A stretch of DNA of 64,000 nt from Bacillota bacterium (lineage in GTDB: Bacteria; Bacillota; Limnochordia; Darwinibacteriales; JAAYFS01). This document shows, one piece after another, positions 1 to 8,921 of the stretch. The position numbers and the translations under genes were made by a program. Numbering within the stretch: the first letter of the stretch is position 1; every line of letters begins with the position of its first letter. The stretch is taken from assembly GCA_012728115.1 (NCBI GenBank), contig JAAYFS010000023.1, positions 30,049 through 94,048 of the forward strand, in the 5' to 3' direction. Under the pieces are notes generated by a model that ran no database searches, was not told the DNA's origin, and saw only the letters and a list, made by a program, of their open reading frames with translations.

Positions 1-600
1 TAAGGTAGAACCATTAGCCAGGATCCCAACGTCGGAAAACGCAACAGTTCCTGCCAATTCATATACAGCAATTATTCCAAAAAAGAGTGCTAAACCACCA
101 GCGATGGTCATTATTAAATAAAGATTTCCAGCCTTCATCGCTTTTTCTGTTCCTTCATGGATAACTAATACAAATGACGATAAAGACATTAACTCAAAAA
201 ATAGGAAGAGTGTAACCAAATCACCCGATAGGAACGTACCAATAGTAGCCCCTAAGGTAACTAACACGAAAGCATAATAACGATTTAAATTTGTATAGCT
301 CTTCATGTATTCTAGCGAATAAATAGAAATTAAGAACCAGACAAAAGAACCAATGGTAGCTAAAACAACACTCAACCAATCTAATCTAAACGACAAACCA
401 AATGGAGGTAATAATTTTGGATAAACGTATACTATCGAATCTGCATCCTTTAATCCAACATACATACCCAAAGCCATTAAAAAAGTGATCCCCGCAATTG
501 ATATAGAAAGTATATTGCGCATTTTTTCACTCTTTTGACCCACAAAATAAGCAAACACTCCGCCAATAATTGGTAAAAAAATCATAATCATTGCATACAT
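1..600 (-). CDS. NuoM/MrpD-like ion-translocating membrane subunit (partial, C-terminus off the left edge)
   Basis: This frame is open from an ATG at 600 to the window edge (200 codons). It is missing from the ORF track because it has no stop. It starts MYAMIMIFLP and follows GGGAGG at good spacing. The translation is strongly hydrophobic and contains DLVTLFLFFELMSLSS, the TM5 segment with the conserved glutamate (E136) of the NuoL/M/N and MrpA/D antiporter family. It lies 28 bp downstream of mrpD in the same operon and is therefore a second, paralogous antiporter-type subunit. Two such subunits in tandem occur in Mrp antiporters with split MrpA and in Mbh/Mbx-type complexes. The downstream genes outside the window would decide which. 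Family assignment is confident; the exact subunit name is not. Confidence 0.85.
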   Translation of the reverse strand, partial: MYAMIMIFLPIIGGVFAYFVGQKSEKMRNILSISIAGITFLMALGMYVGLKDADSIVYVYPKLLPPFGLSFRLDWLSVVLATIGSFVWFLISIYSLEYMKSYTNLNRYYAFVLVTLGATIGTFLSGDLVTLFLFFELMSLSSFVLVIHEGTEKAMKAGNLYLIMTIAGGLALFFGIIAVYELAGTVAFSDVGILANGSTL

Positions 601-628
601 TTTGACGTCCTCCCTACTAGCGTCTATA

Positions 629-2110
629 TTATAATCCAAACAAAGCCGAAACAGCTGGAGCAAGATATTCTAAAGGTATGCTGGAGAAAAAGCCAAAGAA
701 TACTGTTGATACCGATAGAATGATCAAGCTTAAACTTACACCCACAGATAGCGACTCCGGTTTTTGAATCCCTGAATCAGGTCCAAAAAATGCTCTGATT
801 ACGATCGGTAGATAGTACAATCCATTTAAAAAACTGCTAACTAAGAGCACTATCACATAAAACACCTGACCGCCATCCAAGGCACCAAGACCAAGATACC
901 ATTTACTCACAAATCCATTCAATGGTGGTATACCAACCATCGATAAAGCCCCTAAGGAAAAAGCAATCATCGGTAGCGGATAAACTCGGCCAATACCATT
1001 AAGTGAATCAACTCTGCGCCTTCCCGTCAGTTTTATTATAATCCCCGCAGACAGGAACAACATCGACTTCATTATAGCATGATTAAGGATGTGAAGTAAC
1101 GAGCCTATCAAACCATTATATGTTAATAAGCCTATCCCTAAAAAGATATATCCTACTTGAGCCACCGTTGAATAGGCAAGCATCTTCTTGATATCCTTTT
1201 GGCGCATTGCCAAGATCGATCCGATAAAAATTCCTAAAGTTGACATCAACAATAGACTAAACTCGAGTGGCACTTTATTCAAGTATTCTGGCGGTAAGAC
1301 TCGAAAGATAATTTTAATAAAGACGATTATATATACTTTCACGACTAACCCCGATAGAATAGCACTCGATGTGGTTGGTGCTGACCCATGAGCATCGGGT
1401 AACCAAACATGCAACGGATAAAGAGCTGCTTTAATTGTTAGGCCTACCAACACTAAACCAAGACTGGCTAACACATTGAGTGGGTATAAACTAAACGCCT
1501 CTGGCAATTTGGATGCAATGAAACTTAAGTTTAAATGCCCTGTAACCATGTAGATATTAGCTATTGCAAACAAGAATGCTCCCGAGCCAAGAGTACTTAA
1601 AATCAAGTACTTTACGCTTGCTTCAATGGAGAGTTTATTGCCCTGAACTGCAACTAAGGCTGCAGCTGCTACCGAAGATATTTCCAAGAAAACATAGATA
1701 TTAAAGATATCATTCGAGGCAGAAATTGCTATCAATGAAGCTATTAAAACCAAGAATAGAGCGTAATAATAATGGATTATTTTTGGTTTAACTTCACTTT
1801 CTAGCGTTCCTGAACCAAAAACTACAATTAAAAACCCGATACTAGAAACTATTAACAAAAAAAAAGCCGAAATGCGATCGATCACAAACTCAATTCCCCA
1901 AGGGGGATTCCACCCGCCAAAATGATAGAACACCTCACCATTTTTCGCTACCATTGCAGCTAAAAAGCCTGTGAAAACAACCAATAGGCCAGTAGATACT
2001 AACGCTATCTTGCTCGAACTCTTCCTATGTTTAACGCCTAGCATCAAAGTTAGATAAGTTCCAAAGAGAGGTACCACAACTATTAACGCTGGTAGATTAT
2101 TCACTATCAT
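629..2110 (-). CDS. mrpD: Mrp/Mbh complex subunit D (NuoN/NuoM-like antiporter subunit)
   Basis: This 493-residue polytopic membrane protein of the proton-conducting membrane transporter family moves H+ or Na+ across the cytoplasmic membrane as part of a multisubunit Mrp-type complex. The conserved TM5 glutamate is visible (E143 in NIYVFLEISS). So are the TM7 lysine (K227), H234 and the signature LPDAHGSAPTTSSAILSGLVVK with TM8 K258. Length matches MrpD/MbhH (about 490-500 aa). The ATG follows AAGGAG and the first codons overlap the end of mrpC by 14 bp, so the genes are probably translationally coupled. It is followed by another antiporter-like gene. NuoN itself is excluded by the surrounding mrpE-F-G-B-C genes. 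Confidence 0.93.
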   Translation of the reverse strand: MIVNNLPALIVVVPLFGTYLTLMLGVKHRKSSSKIALVSTGLLVVFTGFLAAMVAKNGEVFYHFGGWNPPWGIEFVIDRISAFFLLIVSSIGFLIVVFGSGTLESEVKPKIIHYYYALFLVLIASLIAISASNDIFNIYVFLEISSVAAAALVAVQGNKLSIEASVKYLILSTLGSGAFLFAIANIYMVTGHLNLSFIASKLPEAFSLYPLNVLASLGLVLVGLTIKAALYPLHVWLPDAHGSAPTTSSAILSGLVVKVYIIVFIKIIFRVLPPEYLNKVPLEFSLLLMSTLGIFIGSILAMRQKDIKKMLAYSTVAQVGYIFLGIGLLTYNGLIGSLLHILNHAIMKSMLFLSAGIIIKLTGRRRVDSLNGIGRVYPLPMIAFSLGALSMVGIPPLNGFVSKWYLGLGALDGGQVFYVIVLLVSSFLNGLYYLPIVIRAFFGPDSGIQKPESLSVGVSLSLIILSVSTVFFGFFSSIPLEYLAPAVSALFGL

Positions 2111-2474
2111 CGCTGATTCTCCTTAACTGCGCAATTTCATCTGCATCAACTGTGCCGTAATATGAGTGCAATTTAATAATCAACGCAAGGGCAAAAGCTG
2201 TTATACTTACCGAAACAACGATCCCAGTTAAAATCAATGCTGATGGCAAAGGATTTACAAAAGTCACTCCTTCTCTGCCAAGTATTGGAGCGCTACCTTG
2301 ATTTACATAACCGATTGCAACAAAAAACAGAAAGATCGCGGTTTCCATGATGTTCATTCCGATCACTTTCTTGATCAAATTTGAATGAGTCAGCATAACC
2401 CAAAATCCGATCAAGAACAGAATGATCGCCATCGCATAAAAAGAATTATCCCATAATTTCACGAAATCGAACAA
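2097..2474 (-). CDS. mrpC: Mrp complex subunit C (NuoK-like)
   Basis: This 125-residue protein has three hydrophobic segments and is of the NuoK/MnhC type. The motif GVTFVNPLPSALILTGIVVSVS is characteristic of MrpC/MbhG, and the preceding LIKKVIGMNIMETAIFLFFVAIGY matches the first conserved half. It packs beside the antiporter subunits in the membrane arm. The start is TTG at 2474, preceded by AGAGGG seven bases upstream. The gene overlaps mrpD by 14 bp and lies 2 bp after mrpB. Length fits the family (110-130 aa). Confidence 0.93.
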   Translation of the reverse strand: MFDFVKLWDNSFYAMAIILFLIGFWVMLTHSNLIKKVIGMNIMETAIFLFFVAIGYVNQGSAPILGREGVTFVNPLPSALILTGIVVSVSITAFALALIIKLHSYYGTVDADEIAQLRRISDDSE

Positions 2475-2476
2475 CT

Positions 2477-2908
2477 TTATCCCTCTTTCTCATCCTCAAT
2501 TAGATGATTAAATAACGTGATCATTGTACTAGCAACCTTGAACCCTATAGCGATTGTAAGAATAAGGATTGAACCGCTACTTAAAATTCGTCCTGGAACT
2601 CCTAGAGGAAAACCTGCGATTTTATTACCCAAAAACTGAGCACCAACTAAAACACCAACTAAACCAATTACTACGTAAACGATCGCACCGAGGCTTTCAA
2701 TAATCTGAGCAATTCTTTCAGGTACCCGCTTTTCTTCTGCAACTAATCCAAAAGCGAGTACATACAAAATCAAACTGGCAGCGATAATCGTTCCGCCAGC
2801 AAAACCGCCTCCTGGTGATAAATGGCCATGAAAAACAACATAAAATCCATACAATTGAATGAACGGAATAATAACGCGAGCAATAACTCTAACTATAATA
2901 TTACGCAT
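2477..2908 (-). CDS. mrpB: Mrp complex subunit B (MnhB domain)
   Basis: This 143-residue membrane protein has the MnhB hallmark YVVFHGHLSPGGGFAGG (residues about 23-40) followed by three more hydrophobic segments. It belongs to the small-subunit core of Mrp antiporters and of Mbh-type complexes, where it corresponds to MbhF. The ATG at 2908 follows AAAAGGAG. It lies between the MbhE-like gene and mrpC with very short gaps, consistent with one transcript. Confidence 0.93.
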   Translation of the reverse strand: MRNIIVRVIARVIIPFIQLYGFYVVFHGHLSPGGGFAGGTIIAASLILYVLAFGLVAEEKRVPERIAQIIESLGAIVYVVIGLVGVLVGAQFLGNKIAGFPLGVPGRILSSGSILILTIAIGFKVASTMITLFNHLIEDEKEG

Positions 2909-2922
2909 AAAGTACTCTCCTT

Positions 2923-3189
2923 TTAAGAGCGCAAAACAGCGAGTAAAGCTGCAATGGCAGTCAATAATACTGTTATTTCTCCTAACGTGTCAAAAGCCCG
3001 ATAATCAGTAATAATAGCCGAGACCGCATTTAGCGCGCCAGTATCCTTAACAGCATCTTCTAGATAGCGCTCTGCCACTTCATTATGAACTGGGTTATTA
3101 ATATCACCAAAGGTTGGCATCTCTTGAACAACTAATAGCAACATAACCCCTATCACCACTAATACAACGAAACCGACAAAGTTCTTCAT
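2923..3189 (-). CDS. MbhE-like subunit (equivalent of the MrpA C-terminal end)
   Basis: This small protein (88 residues) has an N-terminal and a C-terminal membrane helix and a short extracytoplasmic loop. The motif TDYRAFDTLGEITVLLTA matches the YRGFDTLGE signature of MbhE, which corresponds to the last segment of a full-length MrpA. A separate gene for this segment is typical of Mbh-type and split-MrpA clusters rather than of the Bacillus seven-gene Mrp operon. It overlaps the MbhD-like gene by 4 bp (ATGA-type junction) and precedes mrpB. Confidence 0.85.
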   Translation of the reverse strand: MKNFVGFVVLVVIGVMLLLVVQEMPTFGDINNPVHNEVAERYLEDAVKDTGALNAVSAIITDYRAFDTLGEITVLLTAIAALLAVLRS

Positions 3190-3425
3190 TTCTCCATCCT
3201 CCCAGTTCGACTAATAGCACCGAATAGTAGCAACGTTGTAACTCCTGCTCCGATCGCCGCCTCGGTAATCGCTACGTCTGGAGATGCTAATTGCTGCCAC
3301 AAAAGCGCCATAATCAGAGAATACGCAGCAAATACTATCACAGCACTAATTAGATCATTTGTGCGTCCTACCACAATCGCGCAAATGATTAGAAATAAGA
3401 GGAGGAGAAAATGCATTAAAGTCAT
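3186..3425 (-). CDS. MbhD-like subunit (DUF4040; MrpA C-terminal part)
   Basis: This 79-residue protein has three hydrophobic stretches and the DUF4040/MbhD signature SPDVAITEAAIGAGVTTLLL. In Bacillus-type Mrp systems this segment is fused into the C-terminal region of MrpA; here it is a free subunit as in Mbh complexes. The first codon directly abuts the end of mrpG, and the 3' end overlaps the MbhE-like gene by 4 bp. Function beyond membership of the membrane arm cannot be read from sequence. Confidence 0.87.
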   Translation of the reverse strand: MTLMHFLLLLFLIICAIVVGRTNDLISAVIVFAAYSLIMALLWQQLASPDVAITEAAIGAGVTTLLLFGAISRTGRMEK

Positions 3426-3776
3426 CTACTTGTCCTCCTTTTTACTAACATCATAGATATCAAAGTCGCCGTTAGCTGGTTTAATATTGGCTTGATAGGC
3501 AGATCTACCAATTAGATGGGCTGCAGTCGGATTAGTAAGCCAAATAAACCCTATTATTAAGAGTAATTTAAGGCTTTTGGGCGAGAATCCCAAATAAAGA
3601 GCTACTCCAAGTAAAGTAAGCCCAGCACCAAGAGTGTCGGCTTTAGCCGCGGCGTGCAAACGAGTATATACATCAGGAAGACGGAGGATGCCTATCGTGC
3701 TTACAATAAAAAAGAAAACTCCAGTTACAATAAGAATAATTGATATAAAATCCCTAAAAAAAAGAATGATTGGCAA
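3426..3776 (-). CDS. mrpG: Mrp complex subunit G
   Basis: This 116-residue membrane protein of the MnhG/PhaG family has the core GILRLPDVYTRLHAAAKADTLGAGLTLLG, a near-invariant family signature, followed by LTNPTAAHLIGRSAY. It is a small structural subunit needed for complex assembly. It sits 12 bp downstream of mrpF and immediately upstream of the MbhD-like gene. Confidence 0.95.
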   Translation of the reverse strand: MPIILFFRDFISIILIVTGVFFFIVSTIGILRLPDVYTRLHAAAKADTLGAGLTLLGVALYLGFSPKSLKLLLIIGFIWLTNPTAAHLIGRSAYQANIKPANGDFDIYDVSKKEDK

Positions 3777-3788
3777 ACCTAGCCCCTC

Positions 3789-4052
3789 CTACCCTAATCG
3801 GCCTTTTTCAAAATATTTTGCCATACCGACCGTCATTAAAAAACTAATCAGTGCATAAACAAGCGCCACATCGAAAAAGAAATGCTGTTCGGTAGCAATA
3901 GCTATTAAAACCAAAAGAGCCACAGTCTTTGTCCCAATCAAATTGATCGCAGCCACTCTATCTGGCACCGTGGGTCCTACAACAGCACGAAATAGGCAAA
4001 AAAATAGCATAAATACCAGCGCATATGCACTATAGGTAAACACCCTAATCAT
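3789..4052 (-). CDS. mrpF: Mrp complex subunit F
   Basis: This 87-residue protein has three hydrophobic helices and the MnhF signature RAVVGPTVPDRVAAINLIGTK, with the conserved Asp at about residue 34, followed by a short basic tail. It overlaps mrpE by 8 bp, indicating translational coupling. Order mrpE-mrpF-mrpG is the usual order at the start of both Mrp group 2 and Mbh clusters. Confidence 0.94.
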   Translation of the reverse strand: MIRVFTYSAYALVFMLFFCLFRAVVGPTVPDRVAAINLIGTKTVALLVLIAIATEQHFFFDVALVYALISFLMTVGMAKYFEKGRLG

Positions 4053-4539
4053 CGCTACCCTCCTCCAACTGGCGCAAATTATCGAGAATCTTCCAGCTTA
4101 CCAAGGATTCTGCACTTCGTATATCAATAGTGTGTACTGTGTAAACGTCCTTTTCAAGTTCCAATGTTAATGTACCTGGAGTAAGATTAATAGAATTGGC
4201 AAAAAGCACTTCATTCCACTCGTACTTTAAATCAGGTGAAAACACCACGAGTCCCTGGTGGATCTTTTCTTCCATTCCAGGACTCAAAACGATCTTCAAA
4301 ACAGAAATATTAGCCCTAATTATTTCTACTATCATTTGGCCAATATGCTTAAGAAGGATCTTAAGTCTTCTCCGATTAAAAACAGGAAACTCTTTTTCGT
4401 TTGGGAGAAGATCTTTATTAAATCTAATTATTAGCACACAAAAAATACCCCCTAGAACAAGACTATCTAGGGCTAGACTTTCTGTTATTATTAACCAAAA
4501 TAAAAATAGTACTGTAAACCAAAATCCATATGTTCTCAC
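4045..4539 (-). CDS. mrpE: Mrp complex subunit E
   Basis: This 164-residue protein of the MnhE family has N-terminal hydrophobic helices, then a cytoplasmic domain with LTPGTLTLELEKDVYTVHTID, the typical MrpE C-terminal signature. The start is GTG at 4539, nine bases after AGGAG. An upstream ATG seven bases away is out of frame and was rejected. It is the first gene of the Mrp/Mbh-like operon. The 79 bp upstream gap to the SpoVD-like gene holds a hairpin and presumably the promoter. Confidence 0.9.
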   Translation of the reverse strand: MRTYGFWFTVLFLFWLIITESLALDSLVLGGIFCVLIIRFNKDLLPNEKEFPVFNRRRLKILLKHIGQMIVEIIRANISVLKIVLSPGMEEKIHQGLVVFSPDLKYEWNEVLFANSINLTPGTLTLELEKDVYTVHTIDIRSAESLVSWKILDNLRQLEEGSDD

Positions 4540-4585
4540 GGATCATTTCTCCTAATCAAGACTCTACTTACATTTTACGGCAGAC

Positions 4586-4612
4586 AAGGTGCTCTGTCAA
4601 GGAGAGCACCTT
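4586..4612 (-). terminator. Hairpin between the SpoVD-like gene and mrpE
   Basis: There is a perfect 10-bp inverted repeat (AAGGTGCTCT / AGAGCACCTT) with a 7-base loop just after the stop of the SpoVD-like gene. It is placed like a transcription terminator. The minus-strand sequence after it (GTCTGCCGT) lacks a T-run, so it is either a weak terminator or an mRNA 3'-end stabiliser. Confidence 0.45.
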
Positions 4613-4618
4613 GCTATC

Positions 4619-6556
4619 TTACATACCGAATGGATTAGGCAAATCGCTTATTGTATTGATATAATCAACATCCGTGTATATTATCACATTTGTGCCACGC
4701 GGTACCCTAACACCTGCTTCTGGCACTAATCCTTCGATTCGACTTCCTTCCCCAACTATCATATGCACCTTTAATCCAACTTGCTCAAGTCGCTTGCTGG
4801 CCTCTTCTGGACTTAGTCCTAATACATCTGGGATTACGACTGTATTGGCTTGATCTATTCTACTACCAGTTTCAACACGTTTTACCCCTAAGTAAGGCAT
4901 CACTTGATCAACAAGTCTACTAAAAACGGGTGCGGCAATAATTCCGCCAAAAAATGCACCTTGGGGTTCCCATAAGATGAGAATTCCTGCCATTTTTGGA
5001 TCATCAGCGGGTGCAAAACCTGCAAATGAAGTGACTGTCTTGGAATGAGAATACCTTCCGTTTTCCACTAGCTGTGCTGTTCCAGTTTTTCCTGCTACAA
5101 AATACCCTGGTGACTCTGCTCGTTTACCAGAGCCATTTGCAATCACTGAACGAAGCGCATCCTTGGTCATCTTTGCGATCTCTGGATCCATTATTGGACG
5201 AGGTTCTGGGATATTAGGTCCTTGAACAGTGCCATCTAGGTGAATCTCTTTTACATAATGCGGAACGCTATAAATACCTTCATTAGCGATCGCCCCAAAA
5301 GCCGCTAATAATTGAATCGGTGTTACTGTCAAACCCTGGCCAAAACCAATATTTGCCCATGTCACAAGGGGAACTCCTGTTGATGGATGCCGAACCACTC
5401 CTGACGCTTCCCCTGGAAAATCAATACCCGTTTTAGATCCAAAATTGTAACGTGTTAGATACTCATAGAAGCGTTCCCCACCTATATCCATCCCCAACTT
5501 TGCATAAAAAGGATTACAGGAGTTTTCCAAAGTTTCAACAAAACTTTGCGAACCATGACCTCCACGCAACCAACACCGAATCGTCCAACCAGAAACATTA
5601 ATAAAACCAGGATCCGAAAAATATGTGTTTAAAGTTGCAACACCCGTATCTAAAGCAACAGCAGCAGTTACCGCTTTAAATGTGGAACCAGGTTCATAGG
5701 TATCAGTTACTGAAATGTTTCTCCGGTTTTCTAAAGGATAATCTTGATAGTTAAGTAGATCAAAAGACGGATAGATTGCATTGGCAAGTATTTCCCCAGT
5801 GGATGGATCCATAATAATAATAACCGCTAAACGCGAACCAGTTTCCCTGGCCGCTCTTTCCACCTCGCGTTGCGCTATTTGCTGGATATAGTAATCGATA
5901 GTCAATACAATATCGCTGCCGTCCTCACCAGGAATGTATTCCTGTATTCCACCAGGAATTTCTCGCCCCGCAGCATCCCGTTCAAAAACAGTTTTCCCTG
6001 GAGTGCCACGAAGAATATCATCATAATAAAGCTCTATTCCTTCTAGTCCTTGATTATCGATTCCAACTATTCCTAGTACTTGCGGAGCCACTGATCCATA
6101 AGGATAGAATCTTTCGGGGTTTTCAACAACCCCTATTCCAGGTAAATCTAGCGCAATAATCTTTCTGGCCACTTCGCTCGGAACTCGTTTCTTAATCCAT
6201 TCTGCGGCAGAGCGTTTTGATACCCGCGATAATACAAAGTCGTATTCAATCTCTAAAATTTCCGCTAATAGTCTGGCTGTCTCCTCTTTATCCTTAACTT
6301 GGGCAGGTATTGCATAAACCGCATTAGCACTAACACTTACAGCCAATGGAATTCCGTTACGATCATAAATCGTACCACGTTTCGCATCGACAGGAATAGC
6401 AAGCGAACGTTGATTAATTGCTTTGGCTCGATAAAAATTATTCTGGTAGATTTGAAGGTATATTAATCTAGCCCCCAAAATGATCGAACCAAAAATAGCG
6501 AAAAATAGAAGAATCAAAATACGTTTTTGAATCGTTAACCGCGATAAATGCGCCAT
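4619..6556 (-). CDS. spoVD: SpoVD/PBP2-like peptidoglycan DD-transpeptidase with PASTA domain
   Basis: This class B high-molecular-weight penicillin-binding protein cross-links peptidoglycan outside the cytoplasmic membrane. From the chosen start it has 645 residues: an N-terminal membrane anchor (about 12-35), a dimerisation domain, and a transpeptidase domain with S291 in STFK, SCN at about 346 and KTG at 490. A single PASTA repeat follows at about 578-640 (VVIPDVLGLSPEEASKRL). Length and single PASTA fit B. subtilis SpoVD (about 646 aa). I chose the ATG at 6556 over the ORF-track start at 6583 because GGGGAGGG lies six bases before it. Neighbouring dacF-like carboxypeptidase supports a cell-wall role. 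A vegetative PBP2B/FtsI role is possible, since no other division or sporulation genes flank it. Confidence 0.85.
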   Translation of the reverse strand: MAHLSRLTIQKRILILLFFAIFGSIILGARLIYLQIYQNNFYRAKAINQRSLAIPVDAKRGTIYDRNGIPLAVSVSANAVYAIPAQVKDKEETARLLAEILEIEYDFVLSRVSKRSAAEWIKKRVPSEVARKIIALDLPGIGVVENPERFYPYGSVAPQVLGIVGIDNQGLEGIELYYDDILRGTPGKTVFERDAAGREIPGGIQEYIPGEDGSDIVLTIDYYIQQIAQREVERAARETGSRLAVIIIMDPSTGEILANAIYPSFDLLNYQDYPLENRRNISVTDTYEPGSTFKAVTAAVALDTGVATLNTYFSDPGFINVSGWTIRCWLRGGHGSQSFVETLENSCNPFYAKLGMDIGGERFYEYLTRYNFGSKTGIDFPGEASGVVRHPSTGVPLVTWANIGFGQGLTVTPIQLLAAFGAIANEGIYSVPHYVKEIHLDGTVQGPNIPEPRPIMDPEIAKMTKDALRSVIANGSGKRAESPGYFVAGKTGTAQLVENGRYSHSKTVTSFAGFAPADDPKMAGILILWEPQGAFFGGIIAAPVFSRLVDQVMPYLGVKRVETGSRIDQANTVVIPDVLGLSPEEASKRLEQVGLKVHMIVGEGSRIEGLVPEAGVRVPRGTNVIIYTDVDYINTISDLPNPFGM

Positions 6557-6609
6557 AAACATCCCTCCCCACTTAAGTTCCATCTTTCATTACCTAAACA
6601 TAGCTAACA

Positions 6610-7770
6610 CTAGCTAAAAAGATTAATGAAAAACTTTCGCAAAACATTAAAGATCCTTCTTAGGAAGGAAGCCAAACCTGTTCCTTGAGCTGCAACTAAA
6701 TCCGCCCTTGCAAACTCTTCACCATTCCGTTCAAAAATGATTTCACCGACCTTATCGCCTTTGTCAACCGGAGCACGAATATTATCACGTAGTTCGATTC
6801 GTTGCTCAAACTCTCTTAAATCTTCCCAAGGGAAGAAAAACGAAATCTCTCGACTTGGTACAACATTTATTAGATGGTCCACTCCATCTGGAACCTCTAG
6901 TTGTTCAACTACTTCATTCGCTCTGATCACCACCTCTAAATTGCTGAATGCCCAATTCAGAAGTTGTTCACTTTCCTCATTGCGCACTTCTCTGCTTGGT
7001 GCACCCAGAACCACGATGATCAGATGACGATTATGTTTTATTACTGAAGTCACTAAAGTATGACCAGCGGGTGTGGTTGAGCCTGTCTTTATTCCGTTAA
7101 CTCCCTCTATGTCATGAAGTAATGAATTAGTATTTTTTATTGTTCGTCCTTGGGCTTTGAGCTCGTATTCTTTAGTGGAAACCAAGGTTCGAAATAAATC
7201 GTTCTGCATTGCAATCGTAGACAGAATCGCTAACTCATATGCGGTTGAGTAATTTCCATCATAAATTGACAGTAGCCCCGTAGCATCTACAAAATTCGTG
7301 TTATTTATGCCTAATTCCCTAGCTCTAGTTGACATCATTCGTGCAAACTCTTTTTCTGAACCAGCAATATATTCTGCTAACGCAACCGCGGCATCATTTG
7401 CTGATGATAAAGCTGTTGCGTAGAGAAGTTCCTCAACCGTAAACTTATCTCCAGCTTTCAAGCGAATTTGAGTCCCTTCTCTGCTCGCTGCATTCGCACT
7501 CGCAGTAACCACATCATCCAACGAAATCTTGCCGTTTTCAACAAGTTCACAAGCATACAAAAGAGTCATTATTTTCGTTAGACTCGCTATTGATCTTCTT
7601 GCGTGCATATTCTTTTCATACACTACCAAACCATAGTCAGCATCATAGACCACAATTGCTATTGAGCGTAGTTCTGGAAATTCTGTTTCAGCTAAGACTA
7701 TTTGGCTAAAGAAAACTAGTAAAGTGATCGTTGCCAAACATAATATTTTACCGCGTGTAATTGATGCCAA
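6610..7770 (-). CDS. Exported serine-type D-Ala-D-Ala carboxypeptidase (DacF/DacA type, family S11)
   Basis: This low-molecular-weight PBP trims the terminal D-Ala of peptidoglycan stems. The 386 residues show an N-terminal signal peptide (hydrophobic 8-27, AEA-like end), S63 in SLTK, the SAN motif at 123-125 and KTG at 228-230. A C-terminal beta domain follows, with an amphipathic basic tail (LRRIFNVLRKFFINLF) of the kind that anchors such enzymes to the membrane. The start is TTG at 7770 with GGGGAG six bases upstream. It lies 53 bp upstream of the SpoVD-like gene and is transcribed with it. It is divergent from the femX-like gene across a 104 bp AT-rich promoter region in which I could not fix a convincing -35/-10 pair. 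The DacF versus DacA name cannot be decided. Confidence 0.9.
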   Translation of the reverse strand: MASITRGKILCLATITLLVFFSQIVLAETEFPELRSIAIVVYDADYGLVVYEKNMHARRSIASLTKIMTLLYACELVENGKISLDDVVTASANAASREGTQIRLKAGDKFTVEELLYATALSSANDAAVALAEYIAGSEKEFARMMSTRARELGINNTNFVDATGLLSIYDGNYSTAYELAILSTIAMQNDLFRTLVSTKEYELKAQGRTIKNTNSLLHDIEGVNGIKTGSTTPAGHTLVTSVIKHNRHLIIVVLGAPSREVRNEESEQLLNWAFSNLEVVIRANEVVEQLEVPDGVDHLINVVPSREISFFFPWEDLREFEQRIELRDNIRAPVDKGDKVGEIIFERNGEEFARADLVAAQGTGLASFLRRIFNVLRKFFINLFS

Positions 7771-7874
7771 AGTAATCTCCCCTTTTATCTACCCTTTTTC
7801 TTTAATTACTCGCATATAGTATATTCCCGAAAAATACTTTATAGTAATTCAAACTATTTTGAGGAGGGATTATT

Positions 7875-8921
7875 TTGGAGTTAAAGGATTTTACTAATAA
7901 CGAAAAATTCTTCGATTCCTATGTATCCTCACATCCAAATGGTGACGTCCTCCAAACCACCTTCTGGGGTCATCTAAAGATAGGTACTGATTGGAAATAC
8001 CTCCCTTTAGCAGTGTTAGAAAAAGGTCAGATCATCGCTTCTGCGCTTATCCTAATTAGAAAGTTGCCCTTTATAGGCAAAACAATATTCTATTCACCTC
8101 GCGGTCCCCTATTTTCTAATATTGAATCACTTCATTTCCTATTGTCTGGTGTAAAAAAACTTGCCAAAAAACACAAAGCAATTCTCTGGAAAATGGATCC
8201 TGCCTTAGAAACTGGCCATGAGGATTGGCAGAAAATTGAGAACACGTTGGTCAAAGTTGACACTGGACTAGATTTTTTAGGAGTTCAGCCAAAATTCGTA
8301 ATGACGCTTGATATTACCCCATCACTAGATACCATTATGGAAAATATGAAGAGCAAGACTCGGTACAATATCCGCTATGCCCAAAGAAAGGGAGTCACAG
8401 TAAGTTTAGCTACTAAACGAAACGATATTGAAAAGTTTTATCCTCTACTTTTAGAAACCGCAAAACGCGACGGATTTACAGTTCGCTCCAAAGAATATTT
8501 CTATGGAATATGGGATTGTTTGGTTTCAAACAATATTGCTCAACTATTTTTAGCACACCATGAAGGAGACCTTCTTTCAGCCACGATTGCTTTTCGTTTA
8601 GGTAAACGTGCTTGGTATGTTTATGGTGCTTCCAGTAATCATAAACGAAATCTTCAACCAAATCATGCGATTCAATGGGAAATGATTAAGTGGGCCAAAG
8701 GATTTGGTTGCACTGTCTATGATTTTCGAGGGATTTCTGGCGATCTGAATCCCGAGAATCCACTTTACGGGCTTTATCGATTTAAGGATGGTTTTGGAGC
8801 AAAAGTGGTTGAATATGTAGGTGAATACGATTTAGTGTTTTCAAGAGCTTATTACCCGTTTTGGACTCGTTTACTTCCGTTATATAAGAATCTTAGGGGT
8901 AAACCAAGAAATGATACTTGA
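7875..8921 (+). CDS. FemX/FemAB-like peptidoglycan branch aminoacyltransferase
   Basis: This 348-residue protein of the FemABX (GNAT-fold) family uses aminoacyl-tRNA to add the first amino acid to the lysine or DAP side of the lipid II stem peptide. Two GNAT-like halves are discernible. The conserved C-terminal part YGASSNHKRNLQPNHAIQWE...YDFRGI...YRFKDGFG matches FemX/MurM proteins, and KSKTRYNIRYAQRKGV is the usual basic motif before it. There is no coiled-coil insert. The start is TTG at 7875 behind GAGGAGGG. The 3' end overlaps alr by 11 bp, linking bridge formation to D-Ala supply. The amino acid added is not predictable. Confidence 0.85.
   Translation: MELKDFTNNEKFFDSYVSSHPNGDVLQTTFWGHLKIGTDWKYLPLAVLEKGQIIASALILIRKLPFIGKTIFYSPRGPLFSNIESLHFLLSGVKKLAKKHKAILWKMDPALETGHEDWQKIENTLVKVDTGLDFLGVQPKFVMTLDITPSLDTIMENMKSKTRYNIRYAQRKGVTVSLATKRNDIEKFYPLLLETAKRDGFTVRSKEYFYGIWDCLVSNNIAQLFLAHHEGDLLSATIAFRLGKRAWYVYGASSNHKRNLQPNHAIQWEMIKWAKGFGCTVYDFRGISGDLNPENPLYGLYRFKDGFGAKVVEYVGEYDLVFSRAYYPFWTRLLPLYKNLRGKPRNDT

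Noticed and set aside
629-2110. NuoN of a complex I operon
   Set aside because: The flanking genes are mrpE, F, G, B and C rather than nuoA-N peripheral-arm genes within this window.
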